NCBI GenBank assembly: GCA_963513935.1 | Contig: OY740776.1 | Location: 8,834,724 to 8,898,723 of the forward strand | Reading direction: 5' to 3' | Length of the DNA stretch: 64,000 nt | From: Aphrophora alni | Taxonomy: Eukaryota > Arthropoda > Insecta > Hemiptera > Aphrophoridae | Shown: in pieces, positions 23,421-35,109 of the stretch | Layout: the number at the start of each line of letters is the position of its first letter | How positions within the stretch are numbered: position 1 is the stretch's first letter | Notes under the pieces: model-generated | What the model was told of the DNA's origin: nothing | What the model saw: only the letters and a program-made list of their open reading frames with translations | Database searches by the model: none | Program-made: the position numbers and the translations under genes

Positions 23421-24945
23421 GAACTAGAGTAGACGATTCTAAAGATACAGCTGCTCCTTCCTATGGTTGGCACTCGCTCCGCCAAACGAAAAATAACCTG
23501 GATTACCCTCGTAAAATTTCGACTCGGGTGGCACTCGTTCCTACACTCTATGGCCATCAGTACCTTCACACCCCTCACAACCTTACACTTTGTTAGGATA
23601 TTGTCCTAAAATTTTCCTTAGTCTGTGTTAAGTTACCTCGTAAATCCCGTCACTGGCGAAACCATGCTCGAAATAAACTAGAGTAGACGATTCTAAAGAT
23701 ACAGCTGCTCCTTCCTATGATTGGCACTCGCTCCGCCAAACGAAAAATAACCTGGATTACCCTAGTAAAATTTCGACTTGGGTGGCACTCGTTCCTACAC
23801 TCTATGACCATCAGTACCTTCACACCCCTACACAACCTTACACTTTATTAGGATATTGTCCTAAAATTTTCCTTAGTCTGTGTTAAGTTACCTCGTAAAT
23901 CTCGTCACTGGCGAAACCATGCTCGAAATAAACTAGAGTAGACGATTCTAAAGATACAGCTGCTCCTTCCTATGATTGGCACTCGCTCCGCCAAACGAAA
24001 AATAACCTGGATTACCCTAGTAAAATTTCGACTCAAATGGCACTCGTTCCTACACTCTATGGGCATCAGTACCTTCACACCCCTCACAACCTTACACTTT
24101 GTTAGGATATTGTCCTAAAATTTTCCTTAGTCTGTGTTAAGTTACCTCGTAAATCCCGTCACTGGCGAAACCATGCTCGAAATAAACTAGAGTAGACGAT
24201 TCTAAAGATACAGCTGCTCCTTCCTATGATTGGCACTCGCTCCGCCAAACGAAAAATAACCTGGATTACCCTAGTAAAATTTCGACTTGGGTGGCACTCG
24301 TTCCTACACTCTATGACCATCAGTACCTTCACACCCCTACACAACCTTACACTTTATTAGGATATTGTCCTAAAATTTTCCTTAGTCTGTGTTAAGTTAC
24401 CTCGTAAATCTCGTCACTGGCGAAACCATGCTCGAAATAAACTAGAGTAGACGATTCTAAAGATACAGCTGCTCCTTCCTATGATTGGCACTCGCTCCGC
24501 CAAACGAAAAATAACCTGGATTACCCTAGTAAAATTTCGACTCAAATGGCACTCGTTCCTACACTCTATGGGCATCAGTACCTTCACACCCCTCACAACC
24601 TTACACTTTGTTAGGATATTGTCCTAAAATTTTCCTTAGTCTGTGTTAAGTTACCTCGTAAATCCCGTCACTGGCGAAACCATGCTCGAAATAAACTAGA
24701 GTAGACGATTCTAAAGATACAGCTGCTCCTTCCTATGATTGGCACTCGCTCCGCCAAACGAAAAAAAATTACCTAGATTACCCTCGTAAAATTTCGACGC
24801 GGGTGGCACTCGTTCCTACACTCTATGGGCATCAGTACCTTCACACCCCTACACAACCTTACACTTTGTTAGGATATTGTCCTAAAATTTTCCTTAGTCT
24901 GTGTTAAGTTACCTCGTAAATCCCGTCACTGGCGAAATAAACTGT
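23421..24945. repeat. Satellite E: ~254-bp tandem repeat, 6 copies with dimeric structure
   Basis: GAGTAGACGATTCTAAAGAT starts at 23427, 23681, 23936, 24190, 24445 and 24699 (254/255 bp alternating). Copies 2 and 4, and copies 3 and 5, look identical, with a 509-bp offset. The markers are GTAAATCTCGTC versus GTAAATCCCGTC, CTACACAACC versus CTCACAACC and GACCATCAG versus GGGCATCAG. A diverged seventh unit may continue to about 25035. Minus-strand 60-61 aa open frames recur in each unit but show no family resemblance. Confidence 0.95.
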
Positions 24946-25039
24946 AGAATTTTACAACATATTGTTTCATTAAATAACCTAGTCGTCGTCTCCCTACCAG
25001 AATTACCCTCGTATACACAAATAAATTCTCGACAAACGT

Positions 25040-25945
25040 GGCAACAATGTAAACACATAAACGACATAAAATGTGGTGAAAATTGAACACAATTATTGAA
25101 AGACGTTTATCTTCTCTGTCGAGAGTAGGGTTGGGATCTGATTCAGTTTCGTGGACGACAGCCAAATTGGGAAAGTTCCAGCCGTACTGTACAAGTTACT
25201 GTATTAACTGGAAAATAGTACAAGATAAGCTTCAGTTACAATTAGATGAAAGTTCTATAAGCAATTAGATGCAGCTGTAGAGGCCAATTAGCTGTCATGA
25301 AGCTTATACAATTTACTAATTTAATTATAACGTTATCTCTGGTGGTTAGATAATTAGGTTATTCAGTTTTGGATACTATAGTTGAGGGAAACTGTACTGA
25401 CTGTGTTTTGGATATTGTTTCTAGTACAGGGTGAACTATTATTAACGTCGATTAACTTAGGAATCAGCTCATTGTATCGTATCATTTAATTGTCGTGGAT
25501 GCTTTGAGTGATGCGCAACATACTTTTGCCATCAAAGCCTTTTTTTTTTAATGATGACAGTGTGGGAGGCTGTGCGTGGAGAATTTCATTGACGCGTCAT
25601 TACACTTAACCTCACTTTGCGCGCTCTACAATGTTTTTCATTGTGCGCTCTTTTAAACTTACTGAAGATAAGCCATTTAGTGTAGATGTATTACTTATAC
25701 CGTATGTATTTGTATATAAGGAGTTCACGCGCTCTTATGGACAAGCCACTACCGTCACAAAACGTGCCCTCCAACGGCGTTCAACAAAAAAAAACACTTC
25801 ATGGAACCTTTGAAGCAATTTTAAATAACATTTTAATTCAATAACAACTTTGACATTGATTAAAAAATTATCTTGTTTGAATCCATTTGAATTAAATAAT
25901 GGCTAAAACCTGAGCAAATAACATACCTAAGAAAGAAAACGGTAA
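25040..25945. other. No recognisable gene
   Basis: Contains ACAGGGTGAACTATTATTAA at 25427, which resembles a transposon end, and GC-richer blocks at 25570-25650 and 25725-25780. Overlapping short ORFs show no domain. Nothing further can be supported. Confidence 0.35.
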
Positions 25946-25949
25946 CAAA

Positions 25950-26370
25950 ACCGAATCAGACAAAATTGAAGAGTGGTAAAGAGAGACAGAGAAAATCTTA
26001 AAAGAGATAGGGATCTAATTCAAGACTAGGATACAATCTTGTTGAGCACTTTGGTGAAATTCACAATAATGATTCGAATTTGCTTTTTTCGAAACAAGCA
26101 AATTCGAATCATTATTGTGAATTTCACCACAGTGCTCAACAAGATTGTATCCTAATATCCTCCGATGATGATAACCATGTTATCGAAATGTACATCAGGG
26201 CATTTAGTGGAAATAATTAATAAAGAACAATTAATCAGATAATTTTGTTTTATTTTAAAGTTTCTAGTGATTGTGGTTAGGGGCAACAAATTCGAATCAT
26301 TACTGTAATTGAAGACTACGCGGAAGAAGGTGTAGATCCAGCGCGGTTTCTCGGGATTGCCAATTTTGTA
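25950..26370 (+). repeat. Dispersed repeat family C, copy split by a hairpin insertion
   Basis: The left part has GAGATAGGGATCTAATTCAAG. The right part resumes at 26312 with AAGACTACG, GGTGTAGATCCAGC and TCTCGGGATTGCCAA. In other family C copies these parts are contiguous (GATCTAACCCAAGACTACGT). The interruption is the 283-bp insertion at 26029-26311. Confidence 0.7.
26029..26311. mobile_element. Hairpin-bearing insertion flanked by 7-bp AAGACTA duplication
   Basis: AAGACTA occurs at 26022-26028 and again at 26312-26318, exactly where family C copies have it once. The left part of the insert is a near-perfect palindrome (about 26027-26084 with 26097-26154; 58-bp arms, one mismatch, ~12-nt loop). 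The right part carries a third, partial copy of the AAATTCGAATCATTA motif at 26288-26302. A 7- or 8-bp duplication is compatible with a hAT-type or similar DNA element. Confidence 0.7.
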
Positions 26371-27029
26371 CTCACTAATGTGGCTTCTGACGGTAAAAAA
26401 AAAAAAAAAAAAAAAATCCAATTAAATATAGTAAAATGACAATAAACTATTATAATTATTGGTATCAATTATCATATAGATGAAATGTTGTCACTAAAAC
26501 GTCCCGCGAAACACAAAATTCAATTTTCATTTGATTTTTTTTTTCTACAAGGGCGCCCATTACTCGAAATCGAGTCATATTTTGATATATTGTTGTAAAT
26601 TTATTTCAAGTTTTATTTGTTTCCTCGTTGTTAAGTCCGCACACAATTCTCATGTACTTGCGGTGATAAACACGCCTTCTGTATAAGTTTCTGTTCCCTC
26701 TAATTGGAGGCATTGTTAGTATTAAAAGTACAGTGAGAAACAGTTCAATAAACTTAAAATACTTCATGGGAATAAATTACAAAATCTATTAATAAACTTT
26801 TACAAAACTCATTTTAAAATATTGTATAAGCCAGTCAAAATGAATTGATAAATACCATATTTTGTCAAAAACAAATAATCATAACACTTCTTTAACAAAT
26901 AACCACACTTGCTTAGTTTACTATCAATTATTTTTGTTGATATCAATAACAGCTGATATTATTTGATTGGTATAGTTTAATACATATAATGTTTTTTTCC
27001 ATAAGAACACATTCTACACTATAAAGCCA

Positions 27030-27888
27030 GATGTTAACAAATTCCAGGCAAATGTTTTTAATTCAAATGTTTATAAATTCCATTCAAACTTTTTAATTAC
27101 ATATGTTTATAAATTCCAGCTAAGTGTTTTTAATTACAGCTGTTTATAAAATCCAGTCAAACTTTTTTAATTACAAATATTTATGAATTCCAGCCAAATG
27201 TTTTTTATTACATATGTTTATAAAATCCAGTCAAACTTTTTAATTACAGATGTTTATAAAATCCAGTCAAACGTTTTCAATTACAAATATTTATAAATTC
27301 CAGCCAAATGTTTTTATTACAAATGTTTATACATTGCAACCAAATGTTTTTCATTACATATGTTTATAAATACCAGCCAAATGTTTTTAATTACAAATAT
27401 TTATAAATACCAGCCAAATGTTTTTAATTACAAATATTTATAAATACTAGCCAAATGTTTTTAATTACAAATGTTTATAAATTCCAACCAAATGTTTTTA
27501 ATTACAAATGTTTATAAAATCCAGTTAAACGTTTTTAATTACAAATATTTATAAATACCAGCCAAATGTTTTTAATTACAAATGTTTATAAATTCCAAAC
27601 CCATGTTTTTAATTACATATGTTTATAAATTCCAGTCAAATGTTTTAAATTAAATATGAAATTTCAGCCAAATGTTTTTAATTACACATGTTTATAAATT
27701 CCAGCCAAATGTTTTAAATTATAGATGTTTATAAATTCCAGCCAAATGTTTTAAATTATAGATGTTTATAAATTCCAGCCAAATGTTTTAAATTATAGAT
27801 GTTTATAAATTCCAGCCAAATGTTTTAAATTATAGATGTTTATAAATTCCAGCCAAATGTTTTAAATTATAGATGTTTATAAATTCCT
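27030..27888. repeat. 37-bp AT-rich minisatellite, about 23 copies
   Basis: The unit is about ATGTTTATAAATTCCAGCCA plus AATGTTTTTAATTACAA. Spacing is 37 bp, clearest in the last five copies (27720-27880), which share TTTTAAATTATAGATG and are almost identical. Older copies toward the left are more divergent. The array therefore looks like it grew from its right edge. Confidence 0.95.
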
Positions 27889-27889
27889 C

Positions 27890-28700
27890 AATAAAAATTA
27901 GCAAGGGGTTAATGGTAAAAACTGTACGTCCCTTCTGCTTTCCTTCCCTTATGTTTCATTTTTTGAGTGGAATTTAGGTGGAAACAACTTCAAGCTGAAC
28001 CTTAGCCTACACACCTCAAACTTATCTCAAACCTCAAACATGTCTAAAGTTATCATTATTTGGGGGGAGGGGGTGAAACACAAAATGATCGATAGACGGA
28101 TAATGAAGCGTTTTCGGACATGAGAACTTTTTCTTTATTTCAACGCCCCGAATCATTCCCGAAGTTGGCACACATATTTTTAAACACTCTGTATAATAAC
28201 TTACTTAAAAAAAAAAAAGTTTACAAAACACACATAGAAACCGGTGGCACCACACAAAAAAAATAGTAGGATTAAAAGAGCTTCTCTGTGTCTGTGGGAC
28301 TAAAACGACTACCTTTACATTACAATATATAATGAGAAAATAAAACAGGAATTACCTATTTATTTAGTACACTCGTACGGTCGCAATCTTTTAGGGTATC
28401 ACAACCGGAACTACCCCCTCTCGGATATTCCCGAGGGATATTTTAATATTTATGACTGTATTTAAACGAATTGAAGATTGAATTTCCGTTGATATTTTTC
28501 CGTGAATCCTTCCCTAACTCCAGTCACAGATACATACTTGTTCTGAATCTCAATGTTGTCTACCATCTGTGCTTTGAGTTATGAGGGACTAATTTCCTTT
28601 AACAAATGTAAAACTGTTCTTTATCACATTTTATAAAAACAAAGAAAATATGGGGTAGGTTATCTAAATTGTAATATCTCCATTTCCTCGACGTTATTTA
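27890..28700. other. No recognisable gene
   Basis: AT-rich sequence with a GGGGGGAGGGGG tract near 28060 and an A-run near 28207. I see no coding or repeat structure. Confidence 0.35.
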
Positions 28701-28899
28701 TGAATTTATCATGAGCACAAACAAGCTCGAAAGTTTTAGCATATATTAACCCATCGGGTTTGATATTTGAAATTTATTTTTACTGACTTTTATGAAATTA
28801 AATTGTATAAGCAATTTAGTAATTGCAAACATTGTCTTAATTTCTGCTGTTGCATTTAGGACGATTTATTTTCAAAGCCTGTTTATTTATTTAAACAAT

Positions 28900-31340
28900 T
28901 AGCAAGTGGTCAGGTTTTGAAAATGAAGTTCATCACGGCCAACAGAAGTTAAGAAAATGATAGGTTAGGTTAGGTCAGGTTAGGTTAGGTAAAGTCAGGT
29001 TAGGTTAGGTAAAGTCAGGTTAGGTTAGGTCAGGTTAGGTTAACAAACAAACCTGAAAGCTGCGCGTGTATTCGTTTTAAAAACTATAGGGTCCCTCAAA
29101 ATTGCCAACTTAGTACCCCTGAGAGAGTATTTAAATTGTGAACAGGAGTACGAGACAGTTTGTGCAATGTTTTCCCACCATTTATTTGTTACCAATCCAT
29201 TTTACAATCTGTAATTAATGTACTGTAATTATACAACTTTTAATTTGTGATATCATTTTAAAAAACAGATAGCTTTGACGCTAAAAACATAACAACAAAT
29301 GAAGTTCATCAGGGCCAGCAGAAGTTAAGAAAATGACAGGTTAGGTTAGGTCAGGTTAGATTAACAAACAAACCTGAAAACTGCGTGTGTATTCGTTTTA
29401 AAACCTACAGGGTCCCTCAAAATTGCCAACTTGGTACCCCTGAGGGAGTGTTTAACGAGACAGTTTGTGCAATGTTTTTCCACCATTTATTTGTTACCAA
29501 TCCATTTTACAATCTGTAATTAATGTACTGTTATAATACAACTTTTGATTTGTTTTAGCATATATTAATCCATCGGATTTAATATTTGAAATTTATTTTT
29601 ACTGACTTTTATAAAATTAAATTGTATAGGCCTACGCAATTTTGTCATTTCAAACATTGTCTTAATTTCTGCTGATGCATTTAGGACGATTTATGTTCAA
29701 AGCCATTTATTTACTTAAACAATTAGCAAGTGGTCAGGTTTTGAAAATGAAGTTCATCAGGGCCAGCAGAAGTTACAAAAATGACAGGTTAGGTTAGGTT
29801 AAGTCAGGTTAGGTTAGGTCAGGTTAGGTTAAAAAACAAACCTGAGTGAAAGCTGCGCGTGTATTCGTTTTAAAAACTATAGGGTCCCTCAGAATTGCCA
29901 AACCTGGTACTCCTGAGAGTGTATTTAGATTGTGAATGTACAAGACAGTTTGTGCAATGTTTTCCCACCATTTATTTGTTACCAATCCATTTTACAATGT
30001 GTAATTAATTTACTAATTATACAACTTTTCTTTTCTGATATCATTTTAAAAAACAGACCGCTCTGACGCTAACAACACAACAATTCTCTTTTATTGCCAA
30101 AGAAAACAAAGGATAAAGGTTAGGTTAGGTTAGGTAAATTTAGGTTAGGTTAGGTCAGGTTAGGTTAGGTTAACAAACAAACCTGAGTGAAAGCTGCGCG
30201 TGTATTCGTTTTAAAAACTATAGGGTCCCTCAGAATTGCCAAACCTGGTACTCCTGAGAGTGTATTTAGATTGTGAATGTACAAGACAGTTTGTGCAATG
30301 TTTTCCCACCATTTATTTGTTACCAATCCATTTTAAAATCTGTAATTAATATACTGTAATTATACAACTTTTCTTTTGTGATATCATTTTAAAAAACAGA
30401 CCGCTCTGAGGCTAAAAACACAACAATTCTCTTTTATTGCCAAAGAAAAGAAAGGATAAAGGTTAGGTTAGGTTAACAAACAAATCTGAGTGAAAGCTGC
30501 GCGTGTATTCGTTTTAAAAACTATAGGGTCCCTCAGAATTGCCAAACCTGGTACTCCTGAGGGTGTATTTAGATTGTGAATGTACAAGACAGTTTGTGCA
30601 ATGTTTTCCCACCATTTATTTGTTACCAATCCATTTTAAAATCTGTAATTATACAACTTTTCTTTTGTGATATCATTTTAAAAAACAGACCGCTCTGACG
30701 TTAAAAACACAACAATTCTCTTTTATTGCCAAAGAAAACAAAGGATAAAGGTTAGGTTAGGTTAACAAACAAATCTGAGTAAAAGCTGCGCGTGTATTCG
30801 TTTTAAAAACTATAGGGTACCTCAGAATTGCCAAACCTTGTACTTTTGAGGGTGTATTTAGATTGTGAATGTACAAGACAGTTTGTGCAATGTTTTCCCA
30901 CCATTTATTTGTTACCAATCCATTTTAAAATCTGTAATTAATATACTGTAATTATACAACTTTTCTTTTGTGGTATCATTTTAAAAAACAGACCGCTCTG
31001 AGGCTAAAAACACAACAATTCTCTTTTATTGCCAAAGAAAAGAAAGGATAAAGGTTAGGTTAGGTTAACAAACAAATCTGAGTGAAAGCTGCGCGTGTAT
31101 TCGTTTTAAAAACTATAGGGTACCTCAGAATTGCCAAACCTGGTACTTTTGAGGGTGTATTTAGATTGTGAATGTACAAGACAGTTTGTGCAATGTTTTC
31201 CCACCATTTATTTGTTACCAATCCATTTTACAATCTGTAATTAATGTACTGTAATTATACAACTTTTAATTTCTGATATCATTTTTTAAAACAGACCGCT
31301 CTGACGCTAACCAACACAACAATTCTCTTTTATTGCCAAA
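28900..31340. repeat. ~300-bp tandem repeat containing TTAGG stretches, 7 units
   Basis: GCTGCGCGTGTATTCGTTTT (or a close variant) recurs near 29060, 29380, 29852, 30193, 30497, 30785 and 31088, giving spacings of about 288-472 bp. Each unit has a stretch of GGTTAGGTTAGG, with some GGTCAGG, then AACAAACAAA, CTGAGTGAAAGC, GTGCAATGTTTTCCCACCAT, TTATTTGTTACCAATCCATT and TTCTCTTTTATTGCCAAAG. The TTAGG block shrinks from ~80 bp in the first unit to ~15 bp in the last. The ~170-bp longer third interval repeats flanking sequence (28740-28930 versus 29550-29745). Confidence 0.9.
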
Positions 31341-31486
31341 GAAAACAAAGGATAAAGCCCGTGTAAATAGAAGACTCGCCCAGCCGAATAAACGTAACCA
31401 ATAATGTCAAATGTGTTGTGGCTGTGGACGGTAGAAGAGTAAAGAAACACTAAAAACAATAGAAGGCAATGAAGTACAAGACCCAT
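31307..31486 (-). CDS. Possible secreted-protein first exon (weak candidate)
   Basis: The minus-strand ATG at 31486 sits in a good context (GTCAACCATGG). The first residues, MGLVLHCLLLFLVFLYSSTV followed by HSHNT, look like a signal peptide: a short n-region, a long hydrophobic core and small residues before a likely cleavage. The open frame extends upstream to 31597, but the hydrophobic start is the natural one. The last third (LFSLAIKE onward) overlaps sequence of the adjoining ~300-bp tandem repeat, so the true exon, if real, would have to splice before about 31340. No strong GT donor is visible. I do not recognise a family. It may be chance. Confidence 0.2.
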   Translation of the reverse strand: MGLVLHCLLLFLVFLYSSTVHSHNTFDIIGYVYSAGRVFYLHGLYPLFSLAIKENCCVG

Positions 31487-31599
31487 GGTTGACGGAGCAC
31501 GACTAACTGTGAAGCTATTGTTGTTTTGTTTCACCTTTCTCTCTCTCTCGGGGTCACAACCTTCAATCCAGTTGTTTGGAGAGTTATCAACTTGCAATT

Positions 31600-32770
31600 A
31601 ACTGACGAATCAAAATATTAATTGATTTCCATTACAATATGTAAACACAAACTATCTAACCCATATTCAAAATTAAATAGCAAAACAAGTTATTTAGGAA
31701 GGATGTCATAAGAAGTTACTATTTAAAACGTAGATTTTAAAGACCCAAGTAAGGCTATTGGTTATCTCTCTCAAAAAGACAATTTTGAATTTATCATTTA
31801 AAAGAAAATTAGTACTTAGGGTTAACAGCAGGGTGGCTAATAAAGGAGATCAATTATTCAAGGACTTAATATAACGCGTAAGTCAAACAGAGGTCACTCT
31901 CGGCCTAATAACAACACTTAGCCAGCTTTGATGGACACTAACACAATATACAAATTACACAATTTTAGCTGCAAGTGGTGGTCGAAAGCGTTACGCGGGA
32001 GGAAGATATGTGTGGTCTATTTACTTCATTCATTATTTCGGCAAATTCATGCACACCCTTTTTAATGAAGCCACCTCGGGGTCATTGGACTTTTCTAAAA
32101 CAAGGTTAACCCACTATTTTTAGGAGAAAAGCAGTAGAACACAGCGTGTAATCACACGGGTTTTTCGATATGCGCGATTACATCCGCAAAAACAGACCTT
32201 ACCGTTAAGCCACTTTTCCAGACTGGTGAATTTGAAATCATCACGAAAAGGTGCTAAAACACTGCACGAACTTTGCGAGAAATTACATATTTATATCAGC
32301 CGTACGGTCGATTATTTGGTTTATACCGGTAACCCAAAAACCAGTATTTTTTTTTTAGAGACTCATTACGTTTTATTTGGCTCCATAGAGGCAACAAATA
32401 AGCAAAATTTGATAAAATGCTAATAGGTTTTTTACTGGTGGTAGTTACAATAATTCTGACTTTTGAAAAAAATCATTAGATATGATACATGCAACCATAT
32501 CAAATTTGATTGATCCTCTAATTTGGGCTGTAAAGAAGTGCAAGTATGTCTATTTAGCTGTCATTTTGTATTTTAAACTAAACAAATTCAAATCTTTTGT
32601 GCGGGAAATGATAGACAGTTGTAATTTTGCGGATGGTTTGGTGTGTACTGTCTCGCAGGTCGACAAGGGTACGTCACTATTCTCCGCGATTTATTTAGTT
32701 TAATTTTCCCAAATGAAATGTCGGAGTAATATTAGGGCCGGTGAAATATGTCGGTCCGCGATAATTATGT
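31600..32770. other. No recognisable gene
   Basis: AT-rich sequence with several short open frames (for example 32226-32423 and 32482-32703) that lack domains, lack good codon structure and have no neighbours that would support them. Confidence 0.35.
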
Positions 32771-32771
32771 A

Positions 32772-33717
32772 CCGGGTGTTTCAGACCACATGGACACTAT
32801 CTGTAGCGCCTAAACGAAACCAGAAAAACATTTCCTTCCAATTAGAAACCCCCCCCCTTTTCGACCCCAAAGAAATCAGGAAAATTATTTTCGACGGTCC
32901 TCGATGACCCAAAAAGGCACTTTTGGGGGGCAGGGTAGTGTTTTTGGAAAATTTTCAAATAGAAACATAGGTCGTGTGATACCTCATTTTAAAGGTCTCT
33001 CTTTTCTGAACATTTTGAAGCAAAACAAAATTTTGTTATCTTTTCATTACTGTACAGGGTGTGAAGAAATAAAATTATTTTCGTAAATGCCATTTTTTTT
33101 ACAATTATTCAATGGTGCAAGATAGAACCAAACTTGCAATACAAAAAAAAATGTTTGTTTTCAAAAGGTCTCTCAAATGGTACAATTTTCAATCTAGGTT
33201 GCTATTTGAATTTTTTTAAATTTTTGTTCTATAAAAGTTATTAAAGTTTGAAATTTATTAAAAATTTGAAAACTACATAGAAGTCCATACTACTCCATAT
33301 CTCCTGAAAGGGTCTGTTCTTGTAAAAGTAGGAAAAAAATTGGTTGCCCTATCTTTGTTAGGGAACTGGCAGTCACATTTATCGCTAAAAAAACTTTTAA
33401 AAAACATATTTCGTCACACCCTGTACAGTAATGAAAAAATAATTTTTTTTTTTTTTTTTTGCTCCAAAATGTTCAGAAAAGAGAGACCTTTAAAATGAAG
33501 TATCTCACAACCTATGTTTCTATTAGAAAATTTTCCATAAACACCACCCTGCCCCCCCCCCCTAAAGTGCCCTTTTGGGTTATTGAGGAGCGTCGAAAAT
33601 AATTTTCCTGAATTAATTATTTGGGGTCAAAAAAGGGGGGTTCTAATTGGAAGGAATTTTTTTATCTGATTTCGTTTAGGCGCTACAGATAGTGTCCATG
33701 TGGTCTGAAACACCCGG
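32772..33717. mobile_element. Foldback/MITE with ~310-bp inverted arms, TA-flanked, 946 bp
   Basis: Ends read CCGGGTGTTTCAGACCACAT on both strands, bordered by TA at 32770-32771 and 33718-33719. Arms (about 32772-33085 and 33403-33717) are reverse complements along their full length, including GACACTATCTGTAGCGCC, TTCCAATTAGAA, AAAATTATTTTCGACG, CCCAAAAAGGCAC and ATTACTGTACAGGGTGTGA. The ~315-bp loop is AT-rich. No transposase is present. TA flanks fit a Tc1/mariner-type mobilising enzyme, but the superfamily is inference. Confidence 0.9.
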
Positions 33718-33834
33718 TATATTTAAAAAGGTTAAACGACTTACACCGAAAGCTTAATGTCAAGTATATTAATCTTGGAGTTGGGTGCAGTTACGTTTAT
33801 AACTATTGAATGAAATCCACCAAATCAATTAGCG

Positions 33835-34090
33835 CAACTGACACATTAACAGCTGAGAGCTGTGTTTGGTTGGACGAGGATAAGTAAATTACCTCACTCA
33901 TTATGGACGACTGCGTTCTCCATATCTAAACTTATCCTAGGTTGACGTAACTCCAGGAAGCCGGTTGTATCCTTGTAAGCAACCCTCTATCGCGTTACAA
34001 ATTAGGTAACTAAACAATGCACAAACTTTCCCACACGCTCATGTACAAATGACAAACAAGAAGATAATTTAGGGAGGGGACCCGTCATCA
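33835..34090 (+). repeat. Dispersed repeat family K, copy 1
   Basis: Shares with 43795-43990: GTTTGGT..GACG, ATAAGT, CCTCATT, TTCTCCATATCTAAACTT (TTTTCC.. in the other), GTCCTAGGTT-like, AAGCAACCCTCTAT, GCACAAACTTTC-type and ACACGCTCATGTACAAAT. About 200 bp aligns by eye. No coding potential. Confidence 0.7.
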
Positions 34091-34371
34091 GAAGTATTTT
34101 ATTATAATTGGCTGGAACCATTTATTATAAAATGTAGCCTATACGTTAAAAAAGACAAAAAAAATTTTTCGTCATCTCTTCCAAAAAAATAATGAACTGG
34201 GAGTTACAAAAGTTATAAGACAAGTCGGTTAGTTATTTTAGTTTTGGTGTCATAGCTTTTCGTGTTTGGCCACAATTCCGAATTCAATTCGGAACTATGG
34301 TACACGTTCCATTTCCGGTCGGGTTTAACATTTCTATAATTCGGAGCTGTGGAACCACACGGGAGCTACAC

Positions 34372-34548
34372 CTTTTTCTTGGATTAGATCCCTCTCTTTT
34401 TCCTCGTTCCTACCATGTCTCCCTTGATTAACTCTTGTTCTCTTCCAACCATGTATTAGAGTATTGAGAGTATTTCTTCTTCTTCTTCTTTTTTTTTTTT
34501 TTTTTTTTTAAGGATGGATAACCGCCTTAAGGGATAAGTTTTTCGCCT
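34372..34548 (-). repeat. Dispersed repeat family C, copy interrupted by a TTAA element
   Basis: On the minus strand: ATACTCTAATACATGGTTGG, AGAGAACAAGAGTTAATCAA and AGAGAGGGATCTAATCC. The left side (34470-34548) holds a TTC/T-rich run and AAGTTTTTCGCCTTTAA, which matches 41924-41941 (AAGTTTTTGCCTTTAA). At that TTAA the copy is cut by the piggyBac-like element. Confidence 0.75.
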
Positions 34549-35107
34549 TTAAGGGATTCCGGACCACCTACAATTGAATTTTTTTTTTTTTTAGTGCCTA
34601 TTAATGGCCTTTTATTTAGCTTTAAAACAAGTCTAAATTTATTATTATATCTCAACTCTAAATGGGTGAAAATACAAGCTAACTCTAATGGGGCTGGTAT
34701 GCATTAAATATGTAAGTAAAACTTTAAACATGTTTTTTCCGGAAATCATATATTTTATTCACAAAAGGAAAACATTTTCTCAAAATCTATCTAACATAAT
34801 GATCTGAAATTTTCAGGGATTGTTTAAGGGACTATACTACAGGTTTTAATGAGAGCATTTTGTAATAAAAGTAATCATTTTTAAGTTATGACAGAGAAAT
34901 GTGTCAAAAACCTATAGTTTCATAAAAAGAATGATAAAATGTATTTAAATGCTTGTATTGAAAAACCCTCATGTTAAATTGTGTATTTATGTATTACTAA
35001 AACACTGATAAAATTTTATTAATTTTTATCCAGTAGTTTCTGAGAAAATGTTCCTTAAAAGTTGTATTTTTAACATTATCGAGATAGGGCGTTCCGGAGC
35101 CCCTTAA
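34549..35107. mobile_element. piggyBac-like MITE with TTAA duplication, ~551 bp
   Basis: TTAA at 34549-34552 and 35104-35107 flank inverted ends GGGATTCCGGACCACC and, on the minus strand, GGGGCTCCGGAACGCC (about 13 of 16 match). The interior is AT-rich and non-coding. TTAA target choice with GGG-type ends is diagnostic for piggyBac-like elements. The insertion point lies inside family C, and the family C copy at 41924-41960 supplies the unoccupied version of the site. Confidence 0.8.
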
Positions 35108-35109
35108 AT

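Noticed and set aside
23650..24596. Four identical-looking 60-61 codon minus-strand frames
   Set aside because: One per satellite E unit pair; conserved only because the units are near-identical. No family resemblance.
28950..29045. True telomere
   Set aside because: TTAGG blocks are short, mixed with TCAGG and TAAAGTCAGG, embedded in a 300-bp unit and followed by 33 kb of other sequence.
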